From Hallella bergensis DSM 17361 (GTDB taxonomy: Bacteria; Bacteroidota; Bacteroidia; Bacteroidales; Bacteroidaceae): 36,349 nucleotides of DNA. The number at the start of each line of letters is the position of its first letter. Position 1 is the first letter of the stretch. The position numbers were made by a program, and so were the translations under genes. The notes under the pieces are model-generated. The model was not told where the DNA came from, searched no databases, and worked only from the letters and a program-made list of their open reading frames with translations. The stretch covers positions 845,393 through 881,741 of the forward strand of contig NZ_GG704780.1 of NCBI RefSeq assembly GCF_000160535.1, written 5' to 3'. Shown here piece by piece: positions 17,440 to 24,975 of the stretch.

Positions 17440-19464
17440 TTAAATACAGAGCAGAATCAGGGTGAGTGCCACGCTACCGGTGAGGAACCACACGGCATAT
17501 TGGCGCACATCGCCACTCTGCCATGGGCGAATGCTCTCGCCGGCCTCTTGTGTTGCCCAAGCCGAGAAGTTGAACATGCCGTCGATGACATGTCGGTCGA
17601 ACCAGGCAATGGGAATGGAGAAACAACGGAACACCACCTTATGGGTAAAGAACTGCCAGGCATCGTCGATATAGAAGCGATTGAGCGCCGCTCTGTGAAG
17701 GGCGGGCATTCGCTTTTGCAACATGTCGGGTGCGGGGTTGGTGCCACTCTTGTACATCCATGTGGCCAAGCCGATGCCAACAATGGCCACGGCGATACTG
17801 GTCCATGCCACGGGGCTCCATGTCCAGAACTGGAACGTCTGCAAGGCAATGTCTTCACTCAGACCATTGGCCGACACAAAGTGTCCGAAGGGTATCATAC
17901 CTGCAAAGACAGAGATGATGGCCAGGAACACTAACGGTCCCCACATCACGAAGGGCACCTCCTGCGGGCGGCGGCGACTATCGGGGTCTTGCTCGTAATA
18001 AGAATTGCCCCAGAAAATAACGTAGTAGAGACGGAACATGTAGAAGGCCGTCATGCCGGAAACCAATGTCATGAAATAGCCCATGTAGGGAGAGAAGTGG
18101 AAGCAGGCTGCCACAATCTCGTCCTTGGAGAAGAAGCCTGCAAAGGGAGGAATGCCACTGATGGCGAGACATCCGATCAGGAAGCAGACGTTGGTGATGG
18201 GCATGTATTTGTGCAGACCACCCATGTATTGCTTGAAGTTCGAGCCGATAATCACGATGATGGCACCGGAGCAAAGGAACAGCAAGGCCTTGAACATGGC
18301 ATGGGTGAACAGATGGAACATACTGGCCATGTAGCCCACGCCACCGTGTCCTTCCAGAGAGGTGGACACGCCGAGGGCAACCAGCATGTATGCGATTTGA
18401 GAAATCGTCGAGAAGGCCAGACAGCGCTTGATGTCGCTCTGTGCACAGGCCACGGCGGCGGCATAAAAGGCCGTGAATGCGCCGATGTAGGCCACGTAGT
18501 GGAGCGTTTCGGGTGCAAAGGCTATCCAAATGGGGAACAACGAGGCCACCTGGAACACGCCGGCAACAACCATCGTTGCTGCGTGGATCAGGGCACTGAC
18601 AGGTGTCGGTCCCTCCATGGCATCAGGCAACCAGATGTGCAGCGGGAACATGGCCGACTTACCGGCTCCACCAATGAACATGAAGAACAGAGCCATGGGC
18701 AGTACCCATGCGGCACCCGGAAGATTGCTAACCACGGCCTGGTCGACATTCAGGTCGTAGCTGAATGTGCCCACATAGAAACTGTAGAACAGGATGCCGA
18801 AAAGGAAGAACAAGTCGGCAAAGCGGGTGACGATAAATGCTTTCTTCGATGCGTGTACGGCCTCGTGCTTGGGATAATAGAACCCGATGAGCAGATAGGA
18901 GCACACACCCACCAGCTCCCAAAACATATACATCTGGAAGAGGTTGGTGGCCACAACGAGTCCGAGCATCGACATGGTGAACAGCGAGAGGAAAGCATAA
19001 AAGCGCTGGAAGCCGTGCTCGTAGCCTTCTTTCTTGTAATTCTCATCGCGCTCGGCCATATAACCAAAGCTGTAGATATGAACCATGGAGCTGACGGTGG
19101 TAATCACAACCAGCATCATCACGCTGATGGGCGTCAGGCGGAAGCCTATCTTGAACAGCAGTTCGGTGCCAAGGATAGTCTTGCCAAAGTCCAACCACGT
19201 GAAGTTGAACACGGTCAATGTGGGATAGACACCTGAGGCTAAGCGGCCGTTCACCACGTCAACCTCCTCAAAAGGTGTCATCACATGCCCGGTATAGAAA
19301 AAGTATTTATAGGCGGTGTACAGGCTCATGGCCCACAGCGTCAGCAGAACCGCCGTACCGATGCAACCCGCAACCGGCTTTTTCATCTTCATACCACATA
19401 AGCCGAGCAGCAGGAAGCTCAGGAGCGGCAGAAGAAGTATTAAGAACGAATAACTGTATTCCAT
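17440..19464 (-). CDS. nuoL: NADH-quinone oxidoreductase subunit L
   Basis: The largest antiporter-like subunit, 674 residues. It contains the proton-channel core FMFIGGAGKSAMFPLHIWLP with DAMEGPTPVSALIHAATMV (about 240-275) and a C-terminal region consistent with the lateral helix and anchoring transmembrane helix of NuoL. Residues IYSFGYMAERDENYKKEGYE near 130-150 match the family's N-terminal third. It sits 8 bp after nuoK and 30 bp before nuoM. Confidence 0.95.
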   Translation of the reverse strand: MEYSYSFLILLLPLLSFLLLGLCGMKMKKPVAGCIGTAVLLTLWAMSLYTAYKYFFYTGHVMTPFEEVDVVNGRLASGVYPTLTVFNFTWLDFGKTILGTELLFKIGFRLTPISVMMLVVITTVSSMVHIYSFGYMAERDENYKKEGYEHGFQRFYAFLSLFTMSMLGLVVATNLFQMYMFWELVGVCSYLLIGFYYPKHEAVHASKKAFIVTRFADLFFLFGILFYSFYVGTFSYDLNVDQAVVSNLPGAAWVLPMALFFMFIGGAGKSAMFPLHIWLPDAMEGPTPVSALIHAATMVVAGVFQVASLFPIWIAFAPETLHYVAYIGAFTAFYAAAVACAQSDIKRCLAFSTISQIAYMLVALGVSTSLEGHGGVGYMASMFHLFTHAMFKALLFLCSGAIIVIIGSNFKQYMGGLHKYMPITNVCFLIGCLAISGIPPFAGFFSKDEIVAACFHFSPYMGYFMTLVSGMTAFYMFRLYYVIFWGNSYYEQDPDSRRRPQEVPFVMWGPLVFLAIISVFAGMIPFGHFVSANGLSEDIALQTFQFWTWSPVAWTSIAVAIVGIGLATWMYKSGTNPAPDMLQKRMPALHRAALNRFYIDDAWQFFTHKVVFRCFSIPIAWFDRHVIDGMFNFSAWATQEAGESIRPWQSGDVRQYAVWFLTGSVALTLILLCI

Positions 19465-19472
19465 TGCTAATC

Positions 19473-19784
19473 TTAGAATTTCATGTTTTCAATACTGTTC
19501 ACCTGATTACTGCGGTAGTTTCGGTAAACATTGATAATAATGGCCAGAGCCACGGCTGTTTCGGCAGCACTCACACCGATGGAGAACAGGGTGAAGAACA
19601 TGCCTTCCATCTGCTCGGGGAAGAAGAAGCGGTTGATGACTGCGAAGTTCAGGTCAACAGCATTCAATATCAGTTCCACTGAGATGAGCATGGCCACCAA
19701 GTTGCGACGGGTGACGAAGCCAAACACGCCGATAAAGAACAAAAGGGCGCTCAGAGCCAAAGGTAATTCTACAGGGATTGTCAT
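19473..19784 (-). CDS. nuoK: NADH-quinone oxidoreductase subunit K
   Basis: A 103-residue, three-helix membrane subunit. Conserved glutamates lie in SVELILNAVDLNF and SAAETAVALAIIINVYR, the residues implicated in coupling. The start MTIPVELPLALS at 19784 is supported by a clear GGAGG ribosome-binding sequence 8 bases upstream and by the family length. A longer in-frame ATG at 19829 would add a charged, non-homologous 15-residue leader inside nuoJ. The start codon overlaps the nuoJ stop by 4 bases (ATGA), indicating translational coupling. Confidence 0.93.
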   Translation of the reverse strand: MTIPVELPLALSALLFFIGVFGFVTRRNLVAMLISVELILNAVDLNFAVINRFFFPEQMEGMFFTLFSIGVSAAETAVALAIIINVYRNYRSNQVNSIENMKF

Positions 19785-20308
19785 TTCTTGTCCTCCTTTC
19801 TTGCGATCATGATACCTCCGATGATACATGCCAGCAGGAATACTGAGATGAGCTCGAAGGGCAAAACATATTGATATTTCTCACTGCCCACAAGGGCTTC
19901 GCCAATCTTCTGCACGGGCAGCTCGAGGTCGGCCACGCTATTAAACTGGGCGTGAGCCAGGAACTCGCTTTTGAGATAAACCACAAGAACCGTGGCCAAG
20001 CCCACAAGCGAAATCAGTGCGCCTTGAACAACGCGTTTCCCCTTGAATTGCTCTACAAGTCCTTGCAGCGAATGCTTGGACATCAAATTGATAGCGAAGA
20101 TATACATAATGGTGATGCCTCCGGCATAAATACTGATCTGCGCTGCGCCGAGGAAGGTATAGCCGAGCACAAAGTAGATGCCGGCAATGCCAAACAGCAC
20201 GAGGAGCAGAAACGTGGCCGCCCGCATGATGCGAGCCGTGAGCACGGATGCTATTGCTGCGCCAAGGATGACTACAGCGAGAATACAAAAAACGATGAGA
20301 TTTGCCAT
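19781..20308 (-). CDS. nuoJ: NADH-quinone oxidoreductase subunit J
   Basis: A five-helix membrane subunit of complex I, 175 residues. Features are the Gly-rich FVLGYTFLGAAQISIYAGGI stretch (the pi-bulge helix TM3 of the family) and YIFAINLMSKH. Its C-terminal helix (LISVFLLACIIGGIMIARK) ends in charged residues, including EDKK. It is 6 bp downstream of nuoI and overlaps nuoK by 4 bp. Confidence 0.93.
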   Translation of the reverse strand: MANLIVFCILAVVILGAAIASVLTARIMRAATFLLLVLFGIAGIYFVLGYTFLGAAQISIYAGGITIMYIFAINLMSKHSLQGLVEQFKGKRVVQGALISLVGLATVLVVYLKSEFLAHAQFNSVADLELPVQKIGEALVGSEKYQYVLPFELISVFLLACIIGGIMIARKEDKK

Positions 20309-20314
20309 AATCTG

Positions 20315-20854
20315 TTACTTGGTCTTAGTGTTAAACTTTCCGATGGTCAACGGTGCACCGCCATCCTTTACCAAATGGGGCAGGCTACCGCCATCGTAAA
20401 CTTCCTTGTCCAGGTGAAGCACGAGCTTGGAACGATCAAACACGGCGTGCTCAAAATCGTTGGTGAACTCGATAGCGTCGAAGTTGCAAGCGTTGACACA
20501 CAACTGGCAGAACATGCAGTCGCCGAGGTCGTATTGATAATCGTCCAACTTTTTCTTCTTGCGCCCGGTTTCCTCATTCGTTTCCATGTGTGCCATGATT
20601 TTGATGGTATCGTTGGGACAAGCCTTCTCGCACATGGTACAGGCCACACACCGGTGTGCACCGTTCTCGTCGCGCTTGAACACGAGTCTTCCGCGGAAGC
20701 GCGGTGAAACGTGCAGCGTGGTCTTGCGGTTCTCGGGGTACTGTTCGGTCGACTTGGGCGTGAAGTATTCCTTCAGCGTGGTCTTGAGTCCCACGCCGAG
20801 TGTCTTCACACCGTCGGCAATGCCCCGGAAATATGATTTATTGTTATTTGCCAT
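20315..20854 (-). CDS. nuoI: NADH-quinone oxidoreductase subunit I (2x[4Fe-4S])
   Basis: A 179-residue iron-sulfur subunit linking the peripheral electron chain to NuoB. Two ferredoxin motifs are intact: CVACTMCEKACP (Cys69, 72, 75, 79) and CMFCQLCVNAC (Cys113, 116, 119, 123), which bind clusters N6a and N6b. The spacer between motifs includes a charged GRKKKKLDDY stretch. Gap to nuoH is 14 bp and to nuoJ 6 bp. Confidence 0.95.
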   Translation of the reverse strand: MANNNKSYFRGIADGVKTLGVGLKTTLKEYFTPKSTEQYPENRKTTLHVSPRFRGRLVFKRDENGAHRCVACTMCEKACPNDTIKIMAHMETNEETGRKKKKLDDYQYDLGDCMFCQLCVNACNFDAIEFTNDFEHAVFDRSKLVLHLDKEVYDGGSLPHLVKDGGAPLTIGKFNTKTK

Positions 20855-20868
20855 TTCCTTACCTTAAT

Positions 20869-21957
20869 TTATTTAATGTACCAGCCTAATGCCACACAAG
20901 CCGTCATCAACACTAAGTTGAGCAGCGCGAGGGGCATGAGATACTTCCATTCCAGTTTCAGAATCTGGTCGATGCGCAGACGGGGGAATGTCCAGCGCAC
21001 CCACATCAGCAGCCAAACCACGGCAAAGGTCTTGCCGAAGAACCAGACGAAGCCGGGAATGTAGTTCATCAGGTTGTCGAAGCCGCTGATGCCGATATTC
21101 AGGGGAGCCCATCCGCCGAGGAATACGGCAGAGGCGATACCCGCAATGACAAAGAGATTCAGGTATTCGGCCAAATAATAAAAGCCAAAGCCCATACCCG
21201 AATACTCGGTATGGTAGCCGGCAGTAAGCTCACTCTCGGCCTCAGCCATGTCAAACGGGCCACGGTTGGCCTCAGCATTGCCGGCAACAAGGAATGTCAG
21301 AAAGGCGATGAGAGCTGGGATATGTCCCTTGAAGATGAGCCAGTTCCAAGGGCCGGTCTGTGTCTCTACGATGTCGCTCATCTGCATCGTTCCCGTGAGC
21401 ACCACGGCTGCCACGAGGCAAAGGCCGAGCGACATCTCATAGGAGATCATCTGCACGGCAGCACGCATGGCCGAAACCACCGAATACTTGCTGTTGCTTC
21501 CCCATCCGGCAATGAAAACACCCACCACGCCAAGGGATGAAATGGCGGTGACGAGGAATATACCCACGTTGAAGTCGAGGATGTGGGCGCCCTTGTTCCA
21601 GGGAAGGAAGGAGAATGTGCCCACAGATGCCGCAATCACAAGGAAAGGTGCCAGCCAATAGAGCAACTTGTCGGCACGGTCGATGGTGAAAATCTCCTTG
21701 ATCAGCATCTTCACCACGTCGGCAAACACCTGGAAGATACCCCAGGGACCCACGCGCATCGGGCCGAGACGGCACTGGAAGTAGGCACACACCTTGCGCT
21801 CCATGAAAATCAGCGCGATGGCGATCAGTGCGTACGCCGTGAGAATCATCACGCCCACAGCAACACACTCTATCAGTATGGTCCAGAAATCTCCAAGGCC
21901 AAGGGTTTGGCGCAGGAGATTATCGAACCATGTTGTTACTATACTAAAATCAAACAT
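20869..21957 (-). CDS. nuoH: NADH-quinone oxidoreductase subunit H
   Basis: A quinone-site membrane subunit, 362 residues with eight or so helices. Diagnostic motifs: FMERKVCAYFQCRLGPMRVG (about 50-70) and the quinone-cavity loop GPFDMAEAESELTAGYHTEY (about 233-252) rich in conserved Glu. It anchors the peripheral arm to the membrane arm. It starts 42 bp after the nuoCD stop. Confidence 0.95.
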   Translation of the reverse strand: MFDFSIVTTWFDNLLRQTLGLGDFWTILIECVAVGVMILTAYALIAIALIFMERKVCAYFQCRLGPMRVGPWGIFQVFADVVKMLIKEIFTIDRADKLLYWLAPFLVIAASVGTFSFLPWNKGAHILDFNVGIFLVTAISSLGVVGVFIAGWGSNSKYSVVSAMRAAVQMISYEMSLGLCLVAAVVLTGTMQMSDIVETQTGPWNWLIFKGHIPALIAFLTFLVAGNAEANRGPFDMAEAESELTAGYHTEYSGMGFGFYYLAEYLNLFVIAGIASAVFLGGWAPLNIGISGFDNLMNYIPGFVWFFGKTFAVVWLLMWVRWTFPRLRIDQILKLEWKYLMPLALLNLVLMTACVALGWYIK

Positions 21958-21999
21958 ATCTTATTTCTTTTTATTCAGTCCACCTTTGGGTTTTAGTAT

Positions 22000-23574
22000 T
22001 TACCTGTCCAAGTCGGGAATAACGAAGTCGATGGCTGCACCCGTAGCTACGAGGTCGGCTATCTTCTGTCCCTTCAGCATCTTGTCGAAAGCACCGGCCA
22101 GGGTAAGTCCCATGGGGCGCATCTTCACACGATAAGGACTCTTGTCGCCACGACTGTCGAGATAAACACCAAACTCGCCGGCACCACCCTCCACAGAGAA
22201 GTACCACTGACCCTCGGGCACCTTGATCACAGGCTTCTGCTTGATATAGAAGTCGCCCTCTGGAATGTTGTCTATCAATTGTTCAATGATGTCTAAGCTC
22301 TGGTAAATCTCTTGGATATGAATCATGTAGCGCTCCAGCGAATCGGCTCCGGTGCCGACAACTTCCTTGAACTCTACCTTATTATATAGTGCATACGGAT
22401 GATTCTTGCGCACATCGTTGTGCCATCCTGCAGCCCGTCCGGCCGGACCGGTCACGGCGTAGTTAATGCAGTCAGCCAAGTCCATGGGGCCCACACCCTT
22501 CAGTCGCAGGTGTGTGATGACGTTGTCACCGAATACGTCAAGGTATTCCTGAACCATGGGGCGCATATACTTGCAGAAGGTCTTCACGTTTTCCACGAAA
22601 TTGGGGTCAATGTCGTCCTGCAAGCCACCTATTCTATAATAGTTCTGAATCAATCGTCCGCCGGTGGTTTCCTCCATCACGTTGAGCAGATGCTCGCGGT
22701 CGCGCATGCAGTAGAGGAATGCCGTCAGGGCACTCAGGTCTTGCGCACAGGTGCCGAGGTAGAGCAAGTGATTGTCAATGCGCTGCAACTCGTCCATGAT
22801 GGTGCGGATGTACTGTATGCGGTCGCTGAGCTCAATACCCATAGCCTCTTCAATCACGCCCACCAGCGCGTGGCGGTGGTGCATGGCGCAGAGGTAGTTC
22901 AGTCGGTCGGTCAGTGCCAGCGTCTGCGGATAGGTCATCTCCTCCATCATCTTCTCCATACCACGATGGATATAGCCCAGATGCGGGTAGACGTCCTTGA
23001 TGGTCTCACCATTCACCACAGTCTGCAGGCGGAGCACGCCGTGGGTCGACGGGTGGTTGGGGCCGAAGTTCATCACAAAATCGTCCTTGTCGAACAGTTT
23101 TCTCCTGCTTTCCACCAGCTTGCCGCGCTTGTCGAGGTTCCACTCCGAGGTCCAGTCGCTTTCTGGCTCATCGGTTGTTGGGAAAGGGTTGGCCTCCGGA
23201 CTCATGTCGAAGTCCTTGCGCAAGGGGTAACCCTCATAGTCGCTCCGCATGAAGAGGCGGCGCATGTCGGGATGCCCCAGGAACTTGATGCCCAAAAAGT
23301 CGAACACCTCGCGCTCCAGCAGGTCGGCAGCATGCCACAGTCCGATGACCGATGGAATCACATATTCCCCGTCCACCGTCTTGGCCATCTGCTTCACCGA
23401 TACCCGTTCGTGCGATTGCGTGTTCTCGAGAATGTAGATGCACCCCAGCCCTTCCTCGGGGCCGAAGTCTTCGCCTACAATAGTAATAAGGTAGTCGAAA
23501 TGCTTCTCATTCTTCAGTTTGCCCATCTCTGCGGCAAAGCTGTCAAATCCGAATTCTTTATTTTCTAATTTCAT
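22000..23574 (-). CDS. nuoCD: NADH-quinone oxidoreductase fused subunit C/D
   Basis: A single 524-residue protein joins NuoC (about 1-120: FDYLITIVGEDFGPEEGLGC, then EREVFDFLGIKFLGHPDMRR) with NuoD (about 150-524: NFGPNHPSTHGVLRLQ, then PHLGYIHRGMEK, DRLNYLCAM, and the C-terminal VIPDLDR). NuoD shapes the quinone pocket with NuoB. I set the start at the ATG of MKLENKEFGFDS, 1 base after the nuoB stop. A longer in-frame start at 23739 would add 55 basic, non-homologous residues lying antiparallel in frame to nuoB. C/D fusion is common in Bacteroidota and several other phyla. Confidence 0.94.
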   Translation of the reverse strand: MKLENKEFGFDSFAAEMGKLKNEKHFDYLITIVGEDFGPEEGLGCIYILENTQSHERVSVKQMAKTVDGEYVIPSVIGLWHAADLLEREVFDFLGIKFLGHPDMRRLFMRSDYEGYPLRKDFDMSPEANPFPTTDEPESDWTSEWNLDKRGKLVESRRKLFDKDDFVMNFGPNHPSTHGVLRLQTVVNGETIKDVYPHLGYIHRGMEKMMEEMTYPQTLALTDRLNYLCAMHHRHALVGVIEEAMGIELSDRIQYIRTIMDELQRIDNHLLYLGTCAQDLSALTAFLYCMRDREHLLNVMEETTGGRLIQNYYRIGGLQDDIDPNFVENVKTFCKYMRPMVQEYLDVFGDNVITHLRLKGVGPMDLADCINYAVTGPAGRAAGWHNDVRKNHPYALYNKVEFKEVVGTGADSLERYMIHIQEIYQSLDIIEQLIDNIPEGDFYIKQKPVIKVPEGQWYFSVEGGAGEFGVYLDSRGDKSPYRVKMRPMGLTLAGAFDKMLKGQKIADLVATGAAIDFVIPDLDR

Positions 23575-23575
23575 T

Positions 23576-24364
23576 TTATTCCGATACCTTAGTTGTTTCC
23601 GATGATGCTCCGGTGGCAGGAGTCTCTTTCTCAAGTGCCTCGAGCTCAGCATCCAGTTTTTCGATTTCCTCTCGGGTTGGTGCACCGGCCACGATGATCG
23701 GTGCTTGGTTACCAATCTTGGCATGAGCCAGATTGGCATTGCTCAGTCCGTGCAGTCCGCCACGCGACATACTGTCTTCGCGCTCCTCAGCGGTCATCTT
23801 GTGGTTGGCGCCGCCAAAGAACTTCTCCACCTTGATCTTGCGCTGCAACTGCATCATGCCATAGATGAGCGATTCGGGTCGCGGTGGACACCCGGGGATA
23901 TAGACATCCACGGGCACTAATTCGCTGATGCCGCGCACCACATTATAGCTCTTCTTGAAAGGGCCACCGCTAATGGTGCAACCGCCCACGGCCACCACAT
24001 ATTTAGGTTCGGCCATCTCGTCGTACAGGCGTTTGAACACGGGAGCCATCTTGTTGGTAATCGTACCGGCACACATGATGAGGTCGGCCTGACGCGGCGA
24101 GTTGCGCGTCACCTCCCAGCCAAAGCGGGCCATGTCGTAACGTGAACAGCCGATGGCCATGAACTCGATGCCACAGCACGAGGTTCCGAAGGTCAGCGAC
24201 CAGGGCGAATTGCTACGCCCCCAGTTGATGGCTGCATCCAATGAGCCGAGCACAACGTTGGCGCCGCCGTCGTTCAGTTCCTTGGCTATTCGCTCAAGGG
24301 TGTCGTTATCCTTAAACTCGCCGTAGGGAATGCTCTTGATTTTTGCCCTCTTGTTTACTTCCAT
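23576..24364 (-). CDS. nuoB: NADH-quinone oxidoreductase subunit B with C-terminal extension
   Basis: A 262-residue subunit carrying the N2 [4Fe-4S] cluster that hands electrons to quinone. All four ligands are present: the tandem Cys63-Cys64 (FGTSCCGIEF), Cys129 (VGGCTISGGPF) and Cys159 (IPGCPPRPE). The conserved core ends near residue 180. The remaining ~80 residues (basic, then acidic and coiled-coil-like EEIEKLDAELEALEKE) are an extension beyond the usual size. It overlaps nuoA by 10 bases and nuoCD follows after 1 base. Confidence 0.94.
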   Translation of the reverse strand: MEVNKRAKIKSIPYGEFKDNDTLERIAKELNDGGANVVLGSLDAAINWGRSNSPWSLTFGTSCCGIEFMAIGCSRYDMARFGWEVTRNSPRQADLIMCAGTITNKMAPVFKRLYDEMAEPKYVVAVGGCTISGGPFKKSYNVVRGISELVPVDVYIPGCPPRPESLIYGMMQLQRKIKVEKFFGGANHKMTAEEREDSMSRGGLHGLSNANLAHAKIGNQAPIIVAGAPTREEIEKLDAELEALEKETPATGASSETTKVSE

Positions 24365-24705
24365 TCCAGCGCTCCTTTCCGCCAGGCATAAGCCAGGCCA
24401 AATGCCAATACAAACAGGAAGATGCCGATGCTAATCAGAGCCATCGGCCCAAACTGCTTCACGACCACTGCCCATGGATACAGGAGTACGATTTCGATGT
24501 CGAACACCAAGAAGAGTATGGCAAACAGGTAGTAACCCACATGCATGGGCAACCACGAACTGCCGCGCGTGGGGACACCGCATTCAAAAACCTCACCCTT
24601 CACCGGATTGTACGAACGCGGTCCGATGAGCTTGGCAATGATATAAGCTGCCACTACCAAAGTCACGGCCGTCAGCAAAACGGTAATGAATAAAATGAAA
24701 TTCAT
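24355..24705 (-). CDS. nuoA: NADH-quinone oxidoreductase subunit A
   Basis: A 116-residue, three-helix membrane subunit starting MNFILFITVLLTAV. It has the conserved loop VFECGVPTRGSSWLPMHVGY with the quinone-site-adjacent Cys, and FLVFDIEIVLLYPWAV in TM2. I rejected a longer in-frame start at 24948, because the added 81 residues fall in the promoter and terminator region and look non-coding. First gene of the operon; the mapped -7 box lies about 40 bases upstream. Confidence 0.94.
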   Translation of the reverse strand: MNFILFITVLLTAVTLVVAAYIIAKLIGPRSYNPVKGEVFECGVPTRGSSWLPMHVGYYLFAILFLVFDIEIVLLYPWAVVVKQFGPMALISIGIFLFVLAFGLAYAWRKGALEWK

Positions 24706-24745
24706 AAAAATATCATGTTTATAATAAAATTTGCTTAAGCAGCCG

Positions 24746-24777
24746 CAAAGGTAGCAAATCTTTCCCGAACATGCCAA
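24746..24777 (-). promoter_or_regulatory. Promoter of the nuo operon
   Basis: The minus strand reads TTGG, 20 bases, then TACCTTTG. This matches the Bacteroidota sigma-AB-type consensus (-33 TTG, 19-21 bp, -7 TAnnTTTG). It predicts a 5' UTR of about 35 bases before nuoA. Confidence 0.7.
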
Positions 24778-24922
24778 TGTTTTGTGTAAAATCTTCAGGT
24801 TACTCTCGCAGATGTGTTGATGACGGCTAGTGCTGAAATTCTGGCGTATTTGCAGCGTCCTGCATTTTGGTTTCAACTCCGCGAAGCATACGAAGGGTGC
24901 ATGTTCTAAAAACAAGTATAAG

Positions 24923-24967
24923 GCCCGAACCTTGGTTGATCTGATCAACCATAGGTCCGGAGCCGTG
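24923..24967 (-). terminator. Terminator after the BtuB-like gene
   Basis: GGTTGATCTGATCAACC lies inside a longer imperfect stem (GGCCCGAACC with GGTCCGGAGCC). On the minus strand it is followed by TTATACTTGTTTTT. It separates the receptor gene from the nuo promoter. Confidence 0.65.
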
Positions 24968-24975
24968 ATAATGGA

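Noticed and set aside
17989..19236. Long open frame (415 codons) antisense to nuoL
   Set aside because: It is the mirror of a GC-rich membrane-protein gene. Its sequence is rich in His, Gly, Glu and Asp with no membrane or fold signature, typical of an antisense shadow.
22399..23568. Long open frame (389 codons) antisense to nuoCD
   Set aside because: nuoCD is unambiguous on the other strand. The antisense translation is His/Val/Gln-rich without recognisable domains.
24706..24948. N-terminal extension of NuoA to 24948
   Set aside because: It would run through the mapped promoter and part of the upstream gene's terminator, and family members begin at the MNFILF-type helix.
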